Part shown: positions 10,511 through 23,037 of the stretch, one piece after another
Layout of the letters: every line of letters starts with the position of its first letter
Position numbering within the stretch: the first letter of the stretch is position 1
Source of the DNA: Pipra filicauda
Taxonomy: Eukaryota; Chordata; Aves; Passeriformes; Pipridae
DNA: 64,000 nt
Direction of reading: 5' to 3'
Assembly (NCBI RefSeq): GCF_003945595.2
Contig: NW_024104442.1
Coordinates: 858,619-922,618, forward strand
Program-made: the position numbers and the translations under genes
The notes under the pieces: generated by a model
Databases searched by the model: none
The model's input: the letters and a program-made list of their open reading frames with translations, nothing else
What the model was told of the DNA's origin: nothing

Positions 10511-12569
10511 TCCAACATCTGGTCCTTCCCCTCCCTCCATGGGGTGTGAGTGAAACCTCAGCTGTGTCCTGTGAACACTGGTTGTGCTGGTGGTTTGGGG
10601 ATGATTTTAGGTGGGTGCAGCAGGGCTGGTGTTAGCCCACAGGGAAGGCAGGTTTGGGTGTCCCCACGGCTCCTTGAGATGCTTGCTTTGCTAGGCTGGC
10701 AGTCTTTGGGGTTGGCATTGGCCCAGCTGGTGGAAGTGCAGCAAATCCTTCCGCTCCGGGCAGGATGGATTGGAGTCTTTAAACTGGTTTAGGCAAATTT
10801 AAACTATTTTAGGGTGGATGTCTAACTCTCTTTGAATTCTGGTTTGCATGAATTTGGGTTAATGGAGCTGGAGGCCACCCCCTAGTGTGGGTTTTTTTGC
10901 ATAGGTTAAACCAAGAGCTATTCTGGGAGCTGGGCCAGGCTGGGAAGAGGCAGAGCTGGCGGGGGAAGGCTGGAGCACGGCTGGTGGCAAAGCTGGCGGC
11001 GCACGAAAGTGCCGGGAGCCTTCCCAGGCTCCAGCTCGGGTGCTGGCTCCTGGCCAGGGCTGGTTTGGTGGGTGAGGAGTCCTCGGTGAAGCTCCTGTGG
11101 TGGGGATTGAAGAGGGCCCGGGCAGCCGTGTGCTGGGGCAGCAGCGAGCTCCGGAGTCACGCTGGAACGGGCCCTGGCTGCCCTCGGAGCCGCGGGAGCG
11201 CCGGCGGATGCAGGTTTGGCTCCAGGCCTGGTCGGGTGGGAGGGAGGAGGGCATTGGGATTTCACCCTGCTCCACAGGCTGCTTGGAAGGGCTCTCCAAG
11301 GCTGAACCTTCCCACCTCGGCTCCTCTCTATCTGTCCCGTCTTGCACGTGTGGCACAGCTCCAGCGGGGCCCAGCACTGCTTCTCTGGGTGACTTTGCGT
11401 GGTCATTGCGTGTTACTTGATGTACATCTGGTCCATCACATCTTAGTGACCCTTTCTCCAGTGACTCTGGTGTTTGGTGTCCATGTGCCCTTCCCTTCTT
11501 CCTTGCCATGGAAGTGAAATCCTCCACCTTTTTCTTTCTATTGCCACCCCTTCCTCAGTGGCCGTGGTCCCCTGGGAAAGGCCACTGCTCTTCCAGCTCA
11601 GTCTGCACAGGGGCTGCAGGGGGATGAAGTGTGTGTAGGGAGAGGGGAAGAGGCAGCATAAAGAGCTCTGTTCTCTCCCTGTGAGGTGCAATGTCAAGAG
11701 GATCTCTCTTAAAGTGTTCTTGCCCTATTCACACAAAATTACAATTAGTTCTAATTAAGTGGAGGTTAACCTCCACTGTGCATGCTGCAAATTAATGGAA
11801 TGTGCCATTACCTTATCTTACAGCACTAGAGGTTCTTCAAAATTACTTGGAAAGAAGTGTATCCTTGTGTGTGGTTTGAATTTTTAATTTATGTTAATAG
11901 TTAAAGCTTGAATTAATTAATTTAAAATGACAGACCTTTGATCTCTCTTTTTTATTTTTAACCACTCCTGCTTCTGCAGCTTAAGTGCAGCTTTCCCCCT
12001 CTTATCCCATTGTAGTGAAATGAATTGGGTAAAAACACATAATGTGATAAAAATCTGCTAAATACGTCCTGAGCACAAGGCTGGTGAAGCTGGTCTGGTC
12101 TCCAGGGGTGAGCCTGCACTGAGGGGTCTCTGCCAATGCCCCTCCAAGGGGGGGCTGCAGCAGGATCCACAGGTTCAGGAGAAAATATTGTGTTATATCG
12201 TCTTGGAGGGAATTCTGGGGACAAACCCCATCTTGTGGCTTTTTCCTTGGTTTTGAAGGTGATAATTTGGGTTTGTGGTCATGTGTTTGAACAGAACTTC
12301 ATATTTTCTGGACAGTCTTTTGTTGTGTCACATTCTCGCTGCAACACCCAGGGGAGCACAAGCAGCTCATAATCCTCTGGGGTTTGCCAAGCCAGAGAGG
12401 ATTGGAACTCCCTGGGGAAAGCCCAGTGCGGCCTTTGCAGGAAAATGTGCTTTTCCATTCACAGCAAGCCCCTGCCACTTGTGTTCCAAAGCCAGGGAGT
12501 CCTGTTTAAGGATTGATTTAGGGTGCAGCAGGTTCACTCACCCTTCTGCTGGGGGTATTGGACTTGGTA
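10511..12569. other. unique sequence: GC-rich patch, then AT-rich block
   Basis: A CpG-richer patch lies at about 10.93-11.22 kb (gctggcggcgcacg, gagccgcgggagcgccgg). It supports overlapping frames of 222 codons (minus) and 210 codons (plus), which look like stop-poor noise. From 11.70 to 12.06 kb the sequence turns AT-rich, with many TAATT sites and a 20-bp palindrome listed separately. Confidence 0.45.
11758..11777. repeat. perfect 20-bp palindrome
   Basis: AGTGGAGGTTAACCTCCACT is its own reverse complement. It sits in an AT-rich block (11.70-12.06 kb) and is centred on GTTAAC, as is the 14-bp palindrome at 5699-5712. Function unknown. Confidence 0.9.
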
Positions 12570-14160
12570 TTTCATAGACTCACAGAACTGTTTTGGTTGG
12601 AAAAGCCCTCTGAGATCATCAGGTGCAACCATTCCCCCAGCACTGCCAAGGCCACCACTAATCCATGTCCTCAAGTGCCACATCCGTGTGTCTTTTAAAT
12701 CCCTCCAGGAATGGGGACTCCACCACTGCCCTAGGCAGCCTGTTCCAATGCCTAACTACCCTTTCAGGGAAGAAATTTCCCCACTATCCAGTCTAAAACT
12801 CCCCCGGTGCAACTTGAGGCTGTTTCCCCTTGTCCTGTCCCTTGTTCCCTGGGAGCAGAGCCGGAGCTCCACCTGGCTCCAAAGTTGTAGAGAGCCAGAA
12901 GGTCCCCCCAAGCCTCCTTTTCTCCAGGCTGAGCCCCCCCAGCTCCCTCAGCTGTTCCTGCTGCTCCAGCCCCTTCCCCAGCTCCGTTCCCTTCCCTGGA
13001 CACACTCCAACCCCTCAATCTCCCTTGTCTGAGGGTCCCAGAACTGCCCCCAGGGCTGGAGGTGCCCCAGCAGTGCCAGCACAGGGATGGGCACTGCCCT
13101 GGGCCTGTGCCCACACTATTTCTGACACAGCCCAGGGGCCATTGGCCTTCTTGCCCACCTGGGCACATCTGGCTCATGCTCAGCCACTGCTGACCAGCAC
13201 CCCCAGGTTCTTTCCTGCCAGGTACTTTCCAGCCATTCTGTCCCAGGCCTGGAGCTCCATGGGGTTGTTGTGACCCAAGTGCAGGACCAGACACTGAGCC
13301 TGGTTGACCCTCATAAAATTGACCTCAGCCAATCAATCCAGACTGTCCAGATCCCTCTGCAGATCTTCCTGCCCTCCAGCAGATCAACACCCCACCCAAC
13401 TTGGTGTCATCTGTGACTTGACTGAGGGTTCCCTTCATCCCCTTGTCCAGCTCATCAGTGAAGATTCTGAGCAGAGCTGGCCCCAGCAACGATCCCTGGG
13501 GAACACCACTAGTGGCTGATTGCCAACTGGATGTAACTTCATTGCCCACCACTCTCTGGGCCTGGACATCCAGCCAGTTTTCACCCAGCAGAGACTGTAC
13601 CTGTCCAAGCCATGAGCAGCTGGTTTCTCCGGCAGAATGCTGAGGGTGACAGGATCAAAAGCTTTACTAAAGTCCAGGTAGACACATCTACAGCCTTTCC
13701 CCCATCAACTAAAGGGATCATCCTGCCACAGAAGGAGGTCAGGTTGGTAAAGCAGGACCTGGCTTTCATAAAGCCATGCTGGCTGGCCTGACCCTCTGGT
13801 TGTCCCAAATGTACCGTGTGATGGCATCCAAGATGATCAGCTCCGTGCCCTTCCCCTGCACTGAGGTCAGACTGACAGTCCTGCAGTTCCCTGGATTCTC
13901 CTTCCAACCCTTCTTGTGGATGGGCATCACATTGGCACCTCCAGGCAACTGGGACCTCCCAGTGATCCAGGACTGTTGGTAAATGATGGGAAGTGGCTTG
14001 GTGAGCCACCCCCTTGGCACCCTGAGGTGACCCCATCCGGCCCCAGGCTCCTGTGAGAGTCTGAGTGCTGCAGCAGCTCCCTGACTGTTTCCCCTTGGAT
14101 TATGGGGGCTCCCTGTCTCCAGCTCAGGGGGCTGGGTACCTGGAGACCAACTGAACTAAT
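12570..14160 (-). mobile_element. long CR1 LINE with a dead reverse transcriptase
   Basis: The longest repeat here, about 1.6 kb. Left end: the 3' terminus (catagactcacagaactgttttggttgg). Moving right, the minus strand reads back through the C-terminal ORF2 region into reverse transcriptase. At 13325-13552 the frame carries [11 protein letters not shown] and then VTDDTKLGG, where the family has an (A/V)DD catalytic motif, so the two aspartates are still visible. At 13.58-14.03 kb other frames carry the upstream RT segment, with NCRTVSLTSV, QASQHGFMKARSC and LVDGGKAVDV. These blocks lie in different frames with stops between them, so no enzyme can be made. The 5' half of the element is missing. 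Confidence 0.93.
13325..13552 (-). pseudogene. CR1 reverse transcriptase palm remnant
   Basis: Conserved RT motif 4 ([14 protein letters not shown]) is followed by the motif 5 region (DDTKLGG) in one frame. RT would copy CR1 RNA at the insertion site. Neighbouring motifs lie in other frames (13581-14036), so this is part of the broken ORF2 of the surrounding CR1. Confidence 0.85.
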
Positions 14161-14852
14161 TATTTGAGCCATTCCTGCAATGTTTTATAATTAAACCAGC
14201 AGACATCATCTCAGAAGATTCCCAGTCCCTGCTGGAGCATTGACCTTGTGGGGCTGGTTTCAGCTGAAGCAAAATCTGAGAATGGCTATTCCCCCCTTGC
14301 TTCCTTTCCCTGTGTGCTCCCAGGACATGGGGACCCATGGGTGTCTCTGAATGCAGATCCAAGCCTGCCCTCCCAGGTCCATGCTGATGGCCCTGCTCCC
14401 AGCAGTCCCTGCTCTGTCTCTGGTGGGAAGCTTTGGCTGTGCTGTTCCCAGCTCCTTATCTCACAGTGCAGGGCCTGGCTGGGGCTTCACTGTGGTCTCC
14501 ATCCAGCAGACCAGTTTTCTGTGGGTAGCTGGGAGCTGGATTACCCGGGGTGATGGATTTCTGTGTGGGAAGAGCACATTTACTGGGGGGAAGAGCAGAC
14601 CTTAAGGGTGAGCTCGTTATTTTCTCAACACATGTGAGTGGGTTTTGGAGGAGGAAGCAATAGGGTGGGCAGCAGGGCTCTTGCTCTTTATTTTTGTGGT
14701 CAGTGACTGTCTCTGAAATGACAGTCATGGCTGCTGCCTGTGTGGCAGAGGAGATCTTGCAGGAGGGGGAAAAAGATGCTGAAAGGGGCCACCATGGCAG
14801 TCTCCTCTTCAGCAGAGTGCCCAAGGTGGACTGGAGACATTATTCCAATCCT
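14161..14852. other. unique sequence between two CR1 copies
   Basis: No gene recognised. A donor-like AAGG/GTGAGC lies near 14608 without a good acceptor upstream. Confidence 0.45.
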
Positions 14853-15395
14853 GAATCACAGAATATCTTGAGTTGGAAGGGACCCACAAGGATCATTGAG
14901 TCCAACTCCTGGCCCTGCACAGACACCCCAACAATCCACCCTGTCCCCAGGAGCATTGTCCAAATGCTGCTTGAGCTCTGGCAGCCTTGGGGCCGTGCCC
15001 ACTGCCCTGGGGAGCCTGGTCAGTGCCCAGCCACCCTCTGGGGGAAGAACCTTTTCCTGAGATCCAACCTGAGCCTGCCCTGACACAGCTCCAGCCGTTC
15101 CCTGGGTCCTGTCCCTGCTCACAGGAAGCAGAGATTGGAGCTGCCCCTCATGGGGAAGGAGCAGACCTTGATGAGGTCTGAACTCAGTCTCCTCTTCTCC
15201 AGCTGAACAAGCCAAGTGCCCTCAGCTTCTCCTCAAACAGCTTCCTCTCTAGACCCTTCACCATCCTTGTGTCCCTCCTTTGGACATTGTCCTATTTAAG
15301 TCCTTCTGATATTGTCGCACCCAAAACTGCCCAGAGGACTTGAGGTGAGGCCGCACCAGCGCAGTCCTGGTGCTGGTGTGATGCTGCTGGGCAGT
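14853..15395 (-). mobile_element. CR1 LINE 3' end
   Basis: Starts with gaatcacagaatatcttgagttggaagg and continues gacccacaaggatcattgagtcc, the tail type shared with the SINE at 1.3 kb. The body (ctctggcagccttggggccgtgcccactgccctgg, ggaagaaccttttcctgagatccaacc) extends to about 15395 before it fades. 5'-truncated. Confidence 0.93.
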
Positions 15396-18300
15396 TTTGG
15401 GAGCCCCAGAATGTCCAGGAAAACAGAGAAGCAGTTCAAAACTCTAACAGTGATGTTTTGGAGCGTTGGGCATCTCCCGGTGTGACTGTGCCATGGGCTG
15501 GTGGCACATAGGTCCTGGCTGTGGCTCAGCTGGCCCCGGCCTTGCCCATCTGTTTTGGGGCTGAGGTGGGTGACTGTCAGTGTGGGAGGATGAGATGGCT
15601 GGGGCTGGATCAGGGACTCTGCTCAGCTGGAGCTGGAGGGGCTTTTCTTCAGCCTTGCAGGGTGGGGGAAGCTGCCTGACCTTTAGTGCAGATTTGTTTC
15701 TGCATTACTTGCCCTTTTAACACATGATTGAAAACAGGCTGTAGGGGAGAGGGAGTCAGAGCTCAGAAATTGGGCTACTAGGATTGGTCAGGAGCATTTC
15801 TAGGAGAAACAGAGCAGAAAAAAGAACATGTAGAGGGAATAGATTTTGCTGCTGGTGACGGATTGCCTGCCTGTGTGGAGATATGGGACTGGCTCTGGGG
15901 TGCTGCCATACAAACCAAACACGAGGGTCACAACCTGTTGTGTCACTGTTCAGTATAAAGAGCTTGAGAACATACTGTCTGGCATTTGGGGAGGCTTTGG
16001 AGGAGGCTCCAGAGGTGCTTGCTGCAAACCTCGCCCCCCCAAAAGCACTGGCACTCACCTTCAGCCATTGCCTTGCTCGTGCTGGCTTGGTCCTGTGGGG
16101 TAGCTTCTGCTGGGCTGTGGGGACAGTGGGCACTGACATGGACAAACTGGGGTATGTGATCTGAACATCCATCTCTGGGGTTGGCAAGGGGAGGGTGACC
16201 AAATGGGCACAGGGCCCTACTGTGGCACCAGCACTCAGGGTCCCCGTGTGCCCACGGATGCTGTACTGTTTTCACTGTGGCAACAGTGTTTGTGCTGGAG
16301 TCTCATGAAATCTTTATATCTTAAGTGTACATGACCCATTCATTTATCTCTGGGCACTGGGTAAACACAGAGGGATATTGGATAAAACACTGCAAATATT
16401 TGCAGTTCCCTGGGAAAAGAGCTCGGTGAAACTTGAGGTTTCATGTTATGTGTGGTCCTTTCTTGCTCTGCTTTTCAGGTTCACACCTTGAAGTGCTTGG
16501 CAGAGAGGCAAGGCTGGTCTTCCGCAGGCAGGGAATTGCCAGGCCTTGCCACTCTTGCCAGTGCTGTGCCATGTGCCTTGCAGTCTGCATGGCACCAGGA
16601 TCTGCCCAGGATGCAGCTGGACACACGCACCAGGCTCCAAACCCCCTGGCCAGGGGCTGATACTCAGCCACATGTACAGCCTAGTGAAGTCCCAGCAGCC
16701 CGGCCAAGTTCTTGGGCACCTGGTGCAGGGATTCCTTCTGGGCCATCCTTTGGGCCTGGCAGGAGCAAATACAGAGATGGAGCACAGAAATGCTGAGGAG
16801 TTAGGCATGCCCTCCATGTAGAGAGGTGACCTGATGAGGTGGAGGAGACACCTCTTCCCAAGAGCAGGGATGGTATTTGGAAGCCAAGTTCTCTTCTTGG
16901 GAGAGCATTGCAGAAAGCCCCATCCCTGACAGCAGATGGCTGCAGAGGAGGCTGAAGTGCTGCTTCCACCCACCTTGGAGCCCTTCAAGTTGAAACCCAA
17001 CGATGTTGGGCTTCAGCCACTGTTCATTGACTTTGAACTCCATAGTCTTTCCATTCCAACTCTTTGAAACTTGGGAGAAATGTTTCTATGCACCTACACC
17101 AAGGAGATGGGGTGAGATGGGAAGTTCCCAAGCTGTGAGGGTTCCAAGGGATGGTGGTTTGGGGTGCAGTCATGTGCTGCATCATTTATAAACCCCAGAC
17201 TCTTAAAAACAGGGAAATGGCAGTTTAAGGACATTGTAAACCTTACCTCTACCCATACCAGAAACGTGAAGAGCATCCTTCAAACCCTGTACAGGGAAGA
17301 TTACAGCTTTAAAGGATCACAAACCCTCCTTTTATTGGGACATTAAAATTCAAACATAACTAGGAATCCTCCTGCAGAAGCAACAATTGCAGCAGGTCTC
17401 ACCTTGGAATAAGGGCTTAAGTGTGAGTAACTTGGCTTGGCATAATCAGAGGGATTACCTGGGGCCAGATCCAGTGACAGCAGAGTTGGGGGGGAATTCT
17501 TGCCATAGACTTGTGTGGCTTTTGAGGAGAGTGGGAGCACCTGCCATGTGTGTACACAGCCGAGCTCAGGGTGTGCTAAACCAGAGGTGTGTGATAGCTG
17601 AGTGTGACTGAGGGTGCTCCCACTGTCCCTTCTCCTGTCTGAGCTCTCAGCTGAGCCCTGAGCTGTCACTGGCTCCCAGTTTACTGTGAGCCACGTGAGC
17701 TGGATTTGCCATAACCCCCAAGTCAGAGCCCAAGGTTTTCCAGCTAAGCTGTGCTTACAGAAACATTCCCAAGAGATGTTTTCTGCGAGGACTTGGAAAT
17801 TCAGTTGTAAACAGAGATATCAGAAACATGTGATATGTTATCCCTCTGTTTCCCAGATGATGACAATGTTCCCAAGGGACAGAGCACTGCTGTCCTCCAG
17901 AGCCAGGGACTGGGAGTCATCCCTGCAGGGTGGCTCTGTGGCCACCTTTGGAGTGGTCGCTGTGGCCCTGTCTCATGAGGCTTAGCTGAGGGCATGGGTC
18001 TGGCACCATCTGGGAGTGCCCTGGGCAGAGCATTTGTCAGTGGATTTGGGAAGAAAACATCTCCTCTGTGTGCAGCTCCAAGGGTCCGGTTCATCCTGTT
18101 TGGTTAGAGCCACCCCTACCCACTGGGCTTATGCTGGCTTGTGCTGCTTCCACAACCTCTGGAGTCGTGTGATGAATGTGCAATTCCAGCTTTGCTTAGG
18201 AAAATTCCAAACCCCAGCACTAAAGTCAGTGCTTAGGAAATGTCCTAAAATATGGCTCAGGTAGAGGTTTATACTTGTGTGTCCTCAGCGTGTTTTCAGA

Positions 18301-18849
18301 CGTGTCCCTCAACAGGCATGAACACACCTTTGGTGTTCACAGCAAATATCTACACTACATTTCTACCCTCACCCCCTTCTCCGCTTTCCTCACTGGAGCT
18401 GAAGTCGATACGAGACTGTTGTTCTGGCAGTTGTCCTCGTCTGGGTTTAAAAAGCAATATATGCTTTGAGTGGGACCTTCACAAAACTACAAGCTCTCCT
18501 CAGCTCTCGGCAATCATCTGGCTGAAAAATGTGGATTTTTTTTTTCCCCTCCTCTCTCTGGATTCCTGCCAAGCCGAGTGCTTGGGGGTTTAGCAGATGT
18601 CAGGAAGCAAAGACATAGCTTACACTGGGATCACAGGGTGTTTAAGCAAAGCCTCCTGGTGAAGTGGCTGCTGCAGCACAATGGGAGGCAGAAGGGTTTG
18701 TTTTCCTTTGCAGTGCTGATCTCCTGCTCTTTGCCCACGCTGGGGTTGTGCTGTTGGTCACAGCAGCAGGAGCGTGAGCCAGGAGCTTTGACTGAAGGAT
18801 TCTGTGCTCTTGGCACGGGAGAATTGAGGGTATCTGAGCCTGATCCAGA
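15396..18849. other. unique sequence, no supported gene
   Basis: Overlapping frames on both strands at 15.75-17.0 kb have no recognisable domain. A minus-strand exon-like segment at 17247-17286 was rejected. An AT-richer stretch near 18.2-18.5 kb shows no clear function. Confidence 0.45.
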
Positions 18850-19345
18850 GTCACAGAATCACAGAATATGCCAAGTTGGAAAGGACCCACAAGGATCATT
18901 GAGTCCAACCCTCAGCCCTGCACAGGACCATCCCCAGGATGCTCTGTGCCCCAGAGGATCAGCCAAACCCTCCTGGAGCTCTGGCAGCCTTGGGGCTGTG
19001 CCCACTGCCCTGGGGAGCCTGGTCAGTGCCCAACCACCCTCTGGGGGAGGAACCTTTTCCTGAGATCCAACCTGACCCTGCCCTGACACAGCTCCAGCCA
19101 TTCCCTGGCTGCTGTCCTTGGTCCCCCCAGAGCAGAGCTCAGTCCCTTCCCCTCCTCTGCCCCTGCCCAGGCAGTTGGAACTGCAGGGAGGTCTCCCCTC
19201 AGTCTCCTCTGCTCCAGCTGAACACACCAAGTGCCCTCAGTGTCCTCACACGGCTTCAAATCAAGGCCCTTCCCCATCTCCTTTGCCCTCCTTTGGACAT
19301 TCTCTAATGGCTTCAGATCTTTCTTATGTTGTGGTGACCAGGCAG
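18850..19345 (-). mobile_element. CR1 LINE 3' end
   Basis: Starts gagtcacagaatcacagaatatgcc and has the same tail and body as the copy at 14.85 kb. It reaches further into ORF2: tcaaggcccttccccatctcc, then cctcctttggacattctctaatgg. 5'-truncated. Confidence 0.93.
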
Positions 19346-19596
19346 CTGGACACACAGGAGGTACATGTGTGCATCACTCCCTCAAGTTCCACCAGCCAGC
19401 TTTTTCATGGAGCCTGGTGTGTGTGCTGATGGGTCCAGGTGCTGGCTGGGTGGTGGGATGCACCTGGAGAGGTGCTCACACCTGCTCTTTTGGGAAAACA
19501 GCACCTTGGCCCCTTTGCTTGGTGCCCCTGTGGGGTTCAGCTCTGCTGTTTCTTACTACTGGTGCCCAGACACTCAGTGAACGCAGGGTGGTGCTG
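19346..19596. other. unique sequence
   Basis: Short gap between CR1 fragments; nothing recognised. Confidence 0.45.
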
Positions 19597-19662
19597 AGTT
19601 AATGGTTGGATTTGGTGATCTTAAAGGTCTTTTCCAATATTAACAATGCTGTGATTCTAGAA
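19597..19662 (+). mobile_element. tail-only CR1 fragment
   Basis: ggttggatttggtgatcttaaaggtcttttcc followed by gctgtgattctag is a CR1 3' terminus of under 70 bases. The long AT-richer variant of the tail suggests an older subfamily. Confidence 0.75.
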
Positions 19663-20480
19663 GGGTCTTTTAGGTGCTGGAAGGCAGTTGTGTGACAGAA
19701 GGCAAAGGTCGGCTGCATGTCACCTTTGGGCTGTTAGGGCTGGGGAAGTCAGTGGTGGTATCACCTCAGGATTAGTGTGGGGGCTCCTCAGCAATCTGAA
19801 AACAGGAGTGAAATGAACTGTGTGTTGATTGAATGAAAACCAAAATGGAATGAAAAACTGGGCTTACAAAATCATGCAGGCTCTGAGTCACATGAAGGTG
19901 CAGCTGTTGCTCACCTTGTCTCTCAATTCTAAAACTAGAAGTTGGCAGCAAAACTTGGGGGTAGTTAATGGAAAGAGGGTGAAGGAAGGTGCTGCTTCAC
20001 CAAGCAGGTGATGAGTGCTTGGACCTTGGTGCCCTTAGCTTGGGGAGGCAGGTGATTTGTTTGAAAGGCACTGGGCAGATTTCTTGGCCAGCAGGTCAAT
20101 AGATGGGTCTAGAAAGGACTTGCCTGAGATATATCCACTGTCATACCTCATCCCATAGTTGTGGATGTTTAGAGAATCCAAGGAAACCGACCATGGGGTG
20201 CCCAGGCTCCTGTACTCCCCCTAAAAATCCCTTTGGAGAAGGTTAGAGCTGAAGAGCAGAAAAGGTGGCAGTTACTGATGGTCTGTGGGGTGCTGAAGGC
20301 TGCTGGGGACACCCCAAAGGTCAGGCCAAACGTGCTCATGTCAAGAACTTGCCCAGTCTGTGCTGAACTCTTCCCAGCCATAAGATGTGCCTGTGGGCAC
20401 TGCCAGGCACTGCTCAGACCAGGGTCTGCCTCCAGTAAGGACCCTTGTTTCTAGGCTGTAAACTGGATGTCTCTGTTATT

Positions 20481-20605
20481 TAACGAATGTTCTGGGCTGC
20501 AACGGGTTTCACTTGAGGTCTGCAAAGGTGTTTTTGAGCCCAAATCCTCCTGAGAGTGCATCTTCTCTTCCCAAAGCCAAGGGCACCCGTGGGAGGGGCT
20601 GCTGG
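20481..20605 (+). repeat. 125-bp repeat, copy A
   Basis: Starts taacgaatgttctgggctgc and ends gggaggggctgctgg. Matches copy B (22157-22281) in the same orientation with about a dozen differences by eye, about 90 % identity. The flanks are unrelated. Not CR1 and not the SINE. Confidence 0.9.
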
Positions 20606-22156
20606 TGGGCCCCATGCCAGGACCAGGGTTGGTGGAGCATTGAGGTGCAGCAGAGGAAGGAGGGTCACAGGAACAGGAGGAGATCTGGCCCAGGAGGAAG
20701 GATGCTGTTTACACTGGTTTGCTGCAAGCCAACGATTTGTCCCTGGGTTTCATGGTAGAGCAAAGCATATTTACTCAGCTTGTTTGGCCAGTGAACAAGT
20801 GCTGGATAAGAAACTGTCAGATGGGAATCAATTAGAGACTCAGCTTTGAGTGAATGATCTTATTTGACATCTGAAGCCCTGTGAAACCCAGTAAGGACAA
20901 TGCTGCTATTTATATGGTTCTTTTCTGGTTCCTTCCCTCCTTCCCTGTCATCATCTGTGCTCTAATATTAGAGCTCTGACCCTGTGTGTTGCTCCCAGAG
21001 CTGACACCAGCCCTTTCACGTGGTTCCTGTGAAGAGATCTTTTTGTTTGTGAGGGGGAGGCTGCTGGCCAGGCCCTACATCCCTCTTCCCTTCTCCCTGG
21101 GGACAAGGCAGTGATTGCAGAGGGCTGACTTGTGCTGCGGAGAGCCCAGCCCAGGTTCAGGTGTGTGCCCTGCAAGTCATTCTCGACGGGGTCTGAGCGG
21201 CAGCTGGAGCCCAGGCTGTAGTGCAGCAGGGTCAGGGGGTGTTGCCAGGGGCTGGTTGCTGTTTTGGCTCTGGGCTCTCTGCTTTGTGTGGCACTGTGGC
21301 CTTTTGCTCCTCTCCACTTGACTCCTTGGTATGTTGAGTAGTGACAGGACTTCCCTGGCTTCTGCTGGGAGTTGTCTTGTCACAAAAGCAGATGAAGTCA
21401 CTGTCCTGGGTGATGATGGTTTGTGTTATGAGGAGGTGGGAGTGGGTGCAGAAGAGCAGAGGAGGGGTGATTGCTATTACAAACAAGCTCCTGCTGTCCT
21501 GGAGATCCTGCAAGGCTCCTGTGTTAGGGGAGAGTCACTGAGTCCCTATCACCATGACATCTCCTTGCCTACGACTCAGCCCAGGCTGCCCAAGTGAGTG
21601 AGTCAGCAGGCAGTGACTCAGGAAGGTCACTGGACATATTTACCCTGCAGGCAGAGACATTCCTGGCTGCCTTTATGACACAGCTTGCCTAAAACTCATC
21701 ACTAAATGGTGACTCTCTATACCCTTGCCTGGGGCCTCTGGACAGGCTGCTGTTCCTGTTCAGTGGGGTCCCAGGCACTGCAGCTCTTGGAAAGAAAAGC
21801 ACGTCTCCTGGAGAAACATCCCCTCTGAAACTACATGATGCTGTGGAGGAAGGTTTGCAGTGGGCTTGGCTCTGCCCTGCCTTGGTACCACTAACTGCAT
21901 CAAAGCATTTCCCTTGAGCACACCCAGTGCTGAATGGGAATGTTCTTATGAGCCAAGGAAAAGCTTTTCAGTGCTCTTCTTACCTCGGGACTTAATTTTG
22001 AGGTTTGCTTGAGGCTGACAGCACTTGATCTTATCATATCTTCTTTATCTCCTTTTCCTCCCTTTAATGGTGATGCAAATAAGATTTTCAACTTCTTTTA
22101 ACTGCTGGCTCTCTAGGAATGCTTCAGTGGAGGTACAAAATCCAATAGGGTTTTCT

Positions 22157-22281
22157 TAACGAATGTTCTGGGCTGAAACAGGTTTCACTTGAGGTCTTCA
22201 AAGGTGTTTTGGAGCCCAAACCCTCCTGAGAGTGCATTTTCTCTTCCCAAAGCCAAGGGCATCTGTGTGGGGGGCTGCTGG
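22157..22281 (+). repeat. 125-bp repeat, copy B
   Basis: Starts taacgaatgttctgggctga and ends gtggggggctgctgg. Direct repeat of copy A, about 1.68 kb downstream. Similarity starts and stops abruptly at both ends, as expected for an inserted or copied unit. Confidence 0.9.
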
Positions 22282-22999
22282 CCCAAGTTACAGCTTCTTG
22301 TCTGTAACTGTGGTGTTGTCCCTTTTATATCCCTTAGAAAAAACTTTAAGATTTGAAGAGTATTTGAAAGAGTTTTGGTCTGCAAGCTGAAACTTCCTCT
22401 TCTAGCAGTGGTGTGCAGTCAGATTTGGAGAACCGTGGAGGTCAAAGCCCTGCCCTCTCCATGCCTGGCTTGCTGGACTGTTTCCCCCACTCCCTGGGCC
22501 CCAGTGAGGTCTCTGCTCCTGGGGCTGCCAGCCCTGCTCTGGCAGCATGTTGGGATCTGCCTTGGTGCCAGTCATGGGCACTGGTGCAGCCTGGCTTTGC
22601 AGCACGTGGATGTGGACTTGGAAGAGAAAAGGAGGAGGTGAGCGTGCTCCAGGAGAGGTCCTGTGCAGGTGAAAGTGAACTGTTGGTGGCTCACACTCAG
22701 CAAAGCTGTCCTGCTTTTCAGTGATCCACTCCCTCCATAGTATGGCTGGAGCTGGTGAGGATCAATGGATAGGGCAGCTGGGAGAGGCAGTGTGACCCTG
22801 CTGGGCAGATCATGTCACCCCTTTGTGCCACTCAGGACAGGAGTCCCGCCCTGCCTCGGGGTGTGCAGAGACAGGCTGAGCTGGTGAGCTGGGCAGGCTG
22901 CTGGGGGCTCTGCAAGTGGAAAAGTGCTTGTGCCACTTTTACCTTCTTCCCTGAATTTGAACAGGGCTGACCCTGCACAGAAACACTGATGGCTGGCCA

Positions 23000-23037
23000 G
23001 GTAATAATTAACTGGGACGGGTATCCCAGTAATTACC
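23000..23037. repeat. short imperfect hairpin
   Basis: Arms GGTAAT-aat-TAACTGGGA and TCCCAGTAATTACC pair around a 6-base loop. Could be a paired homeodomain-like site or an RNA hairpin; only the symmetry is seen. Confidence 0.5.

Noticed and set aside
12570..14160. An active CR1 source element
   Set aside because: The RT motifs lie in different frames with stops, and the 5' half is absent.
17247..17286. Minus-strand exon-like segment (acceptor cttccctgtacag, donor AGAG/GTAAGG)
   Set aside because: 40 bases with a bland peptide and no partner. It is useful as a measure of how often good-looking splice pairs arise by chance here.
21331..21597. Open frame running to CCCAA/GTGAGT
   Set aside because: Weak acceptor, and two different frames are open over the same bases.
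20481..22281. LTR retrotransposon bounded by the two 125-bp repeats
   Set aside because: No TG...CA ends, no primer-binding site after the left copy, and no gag or pol motif in between.
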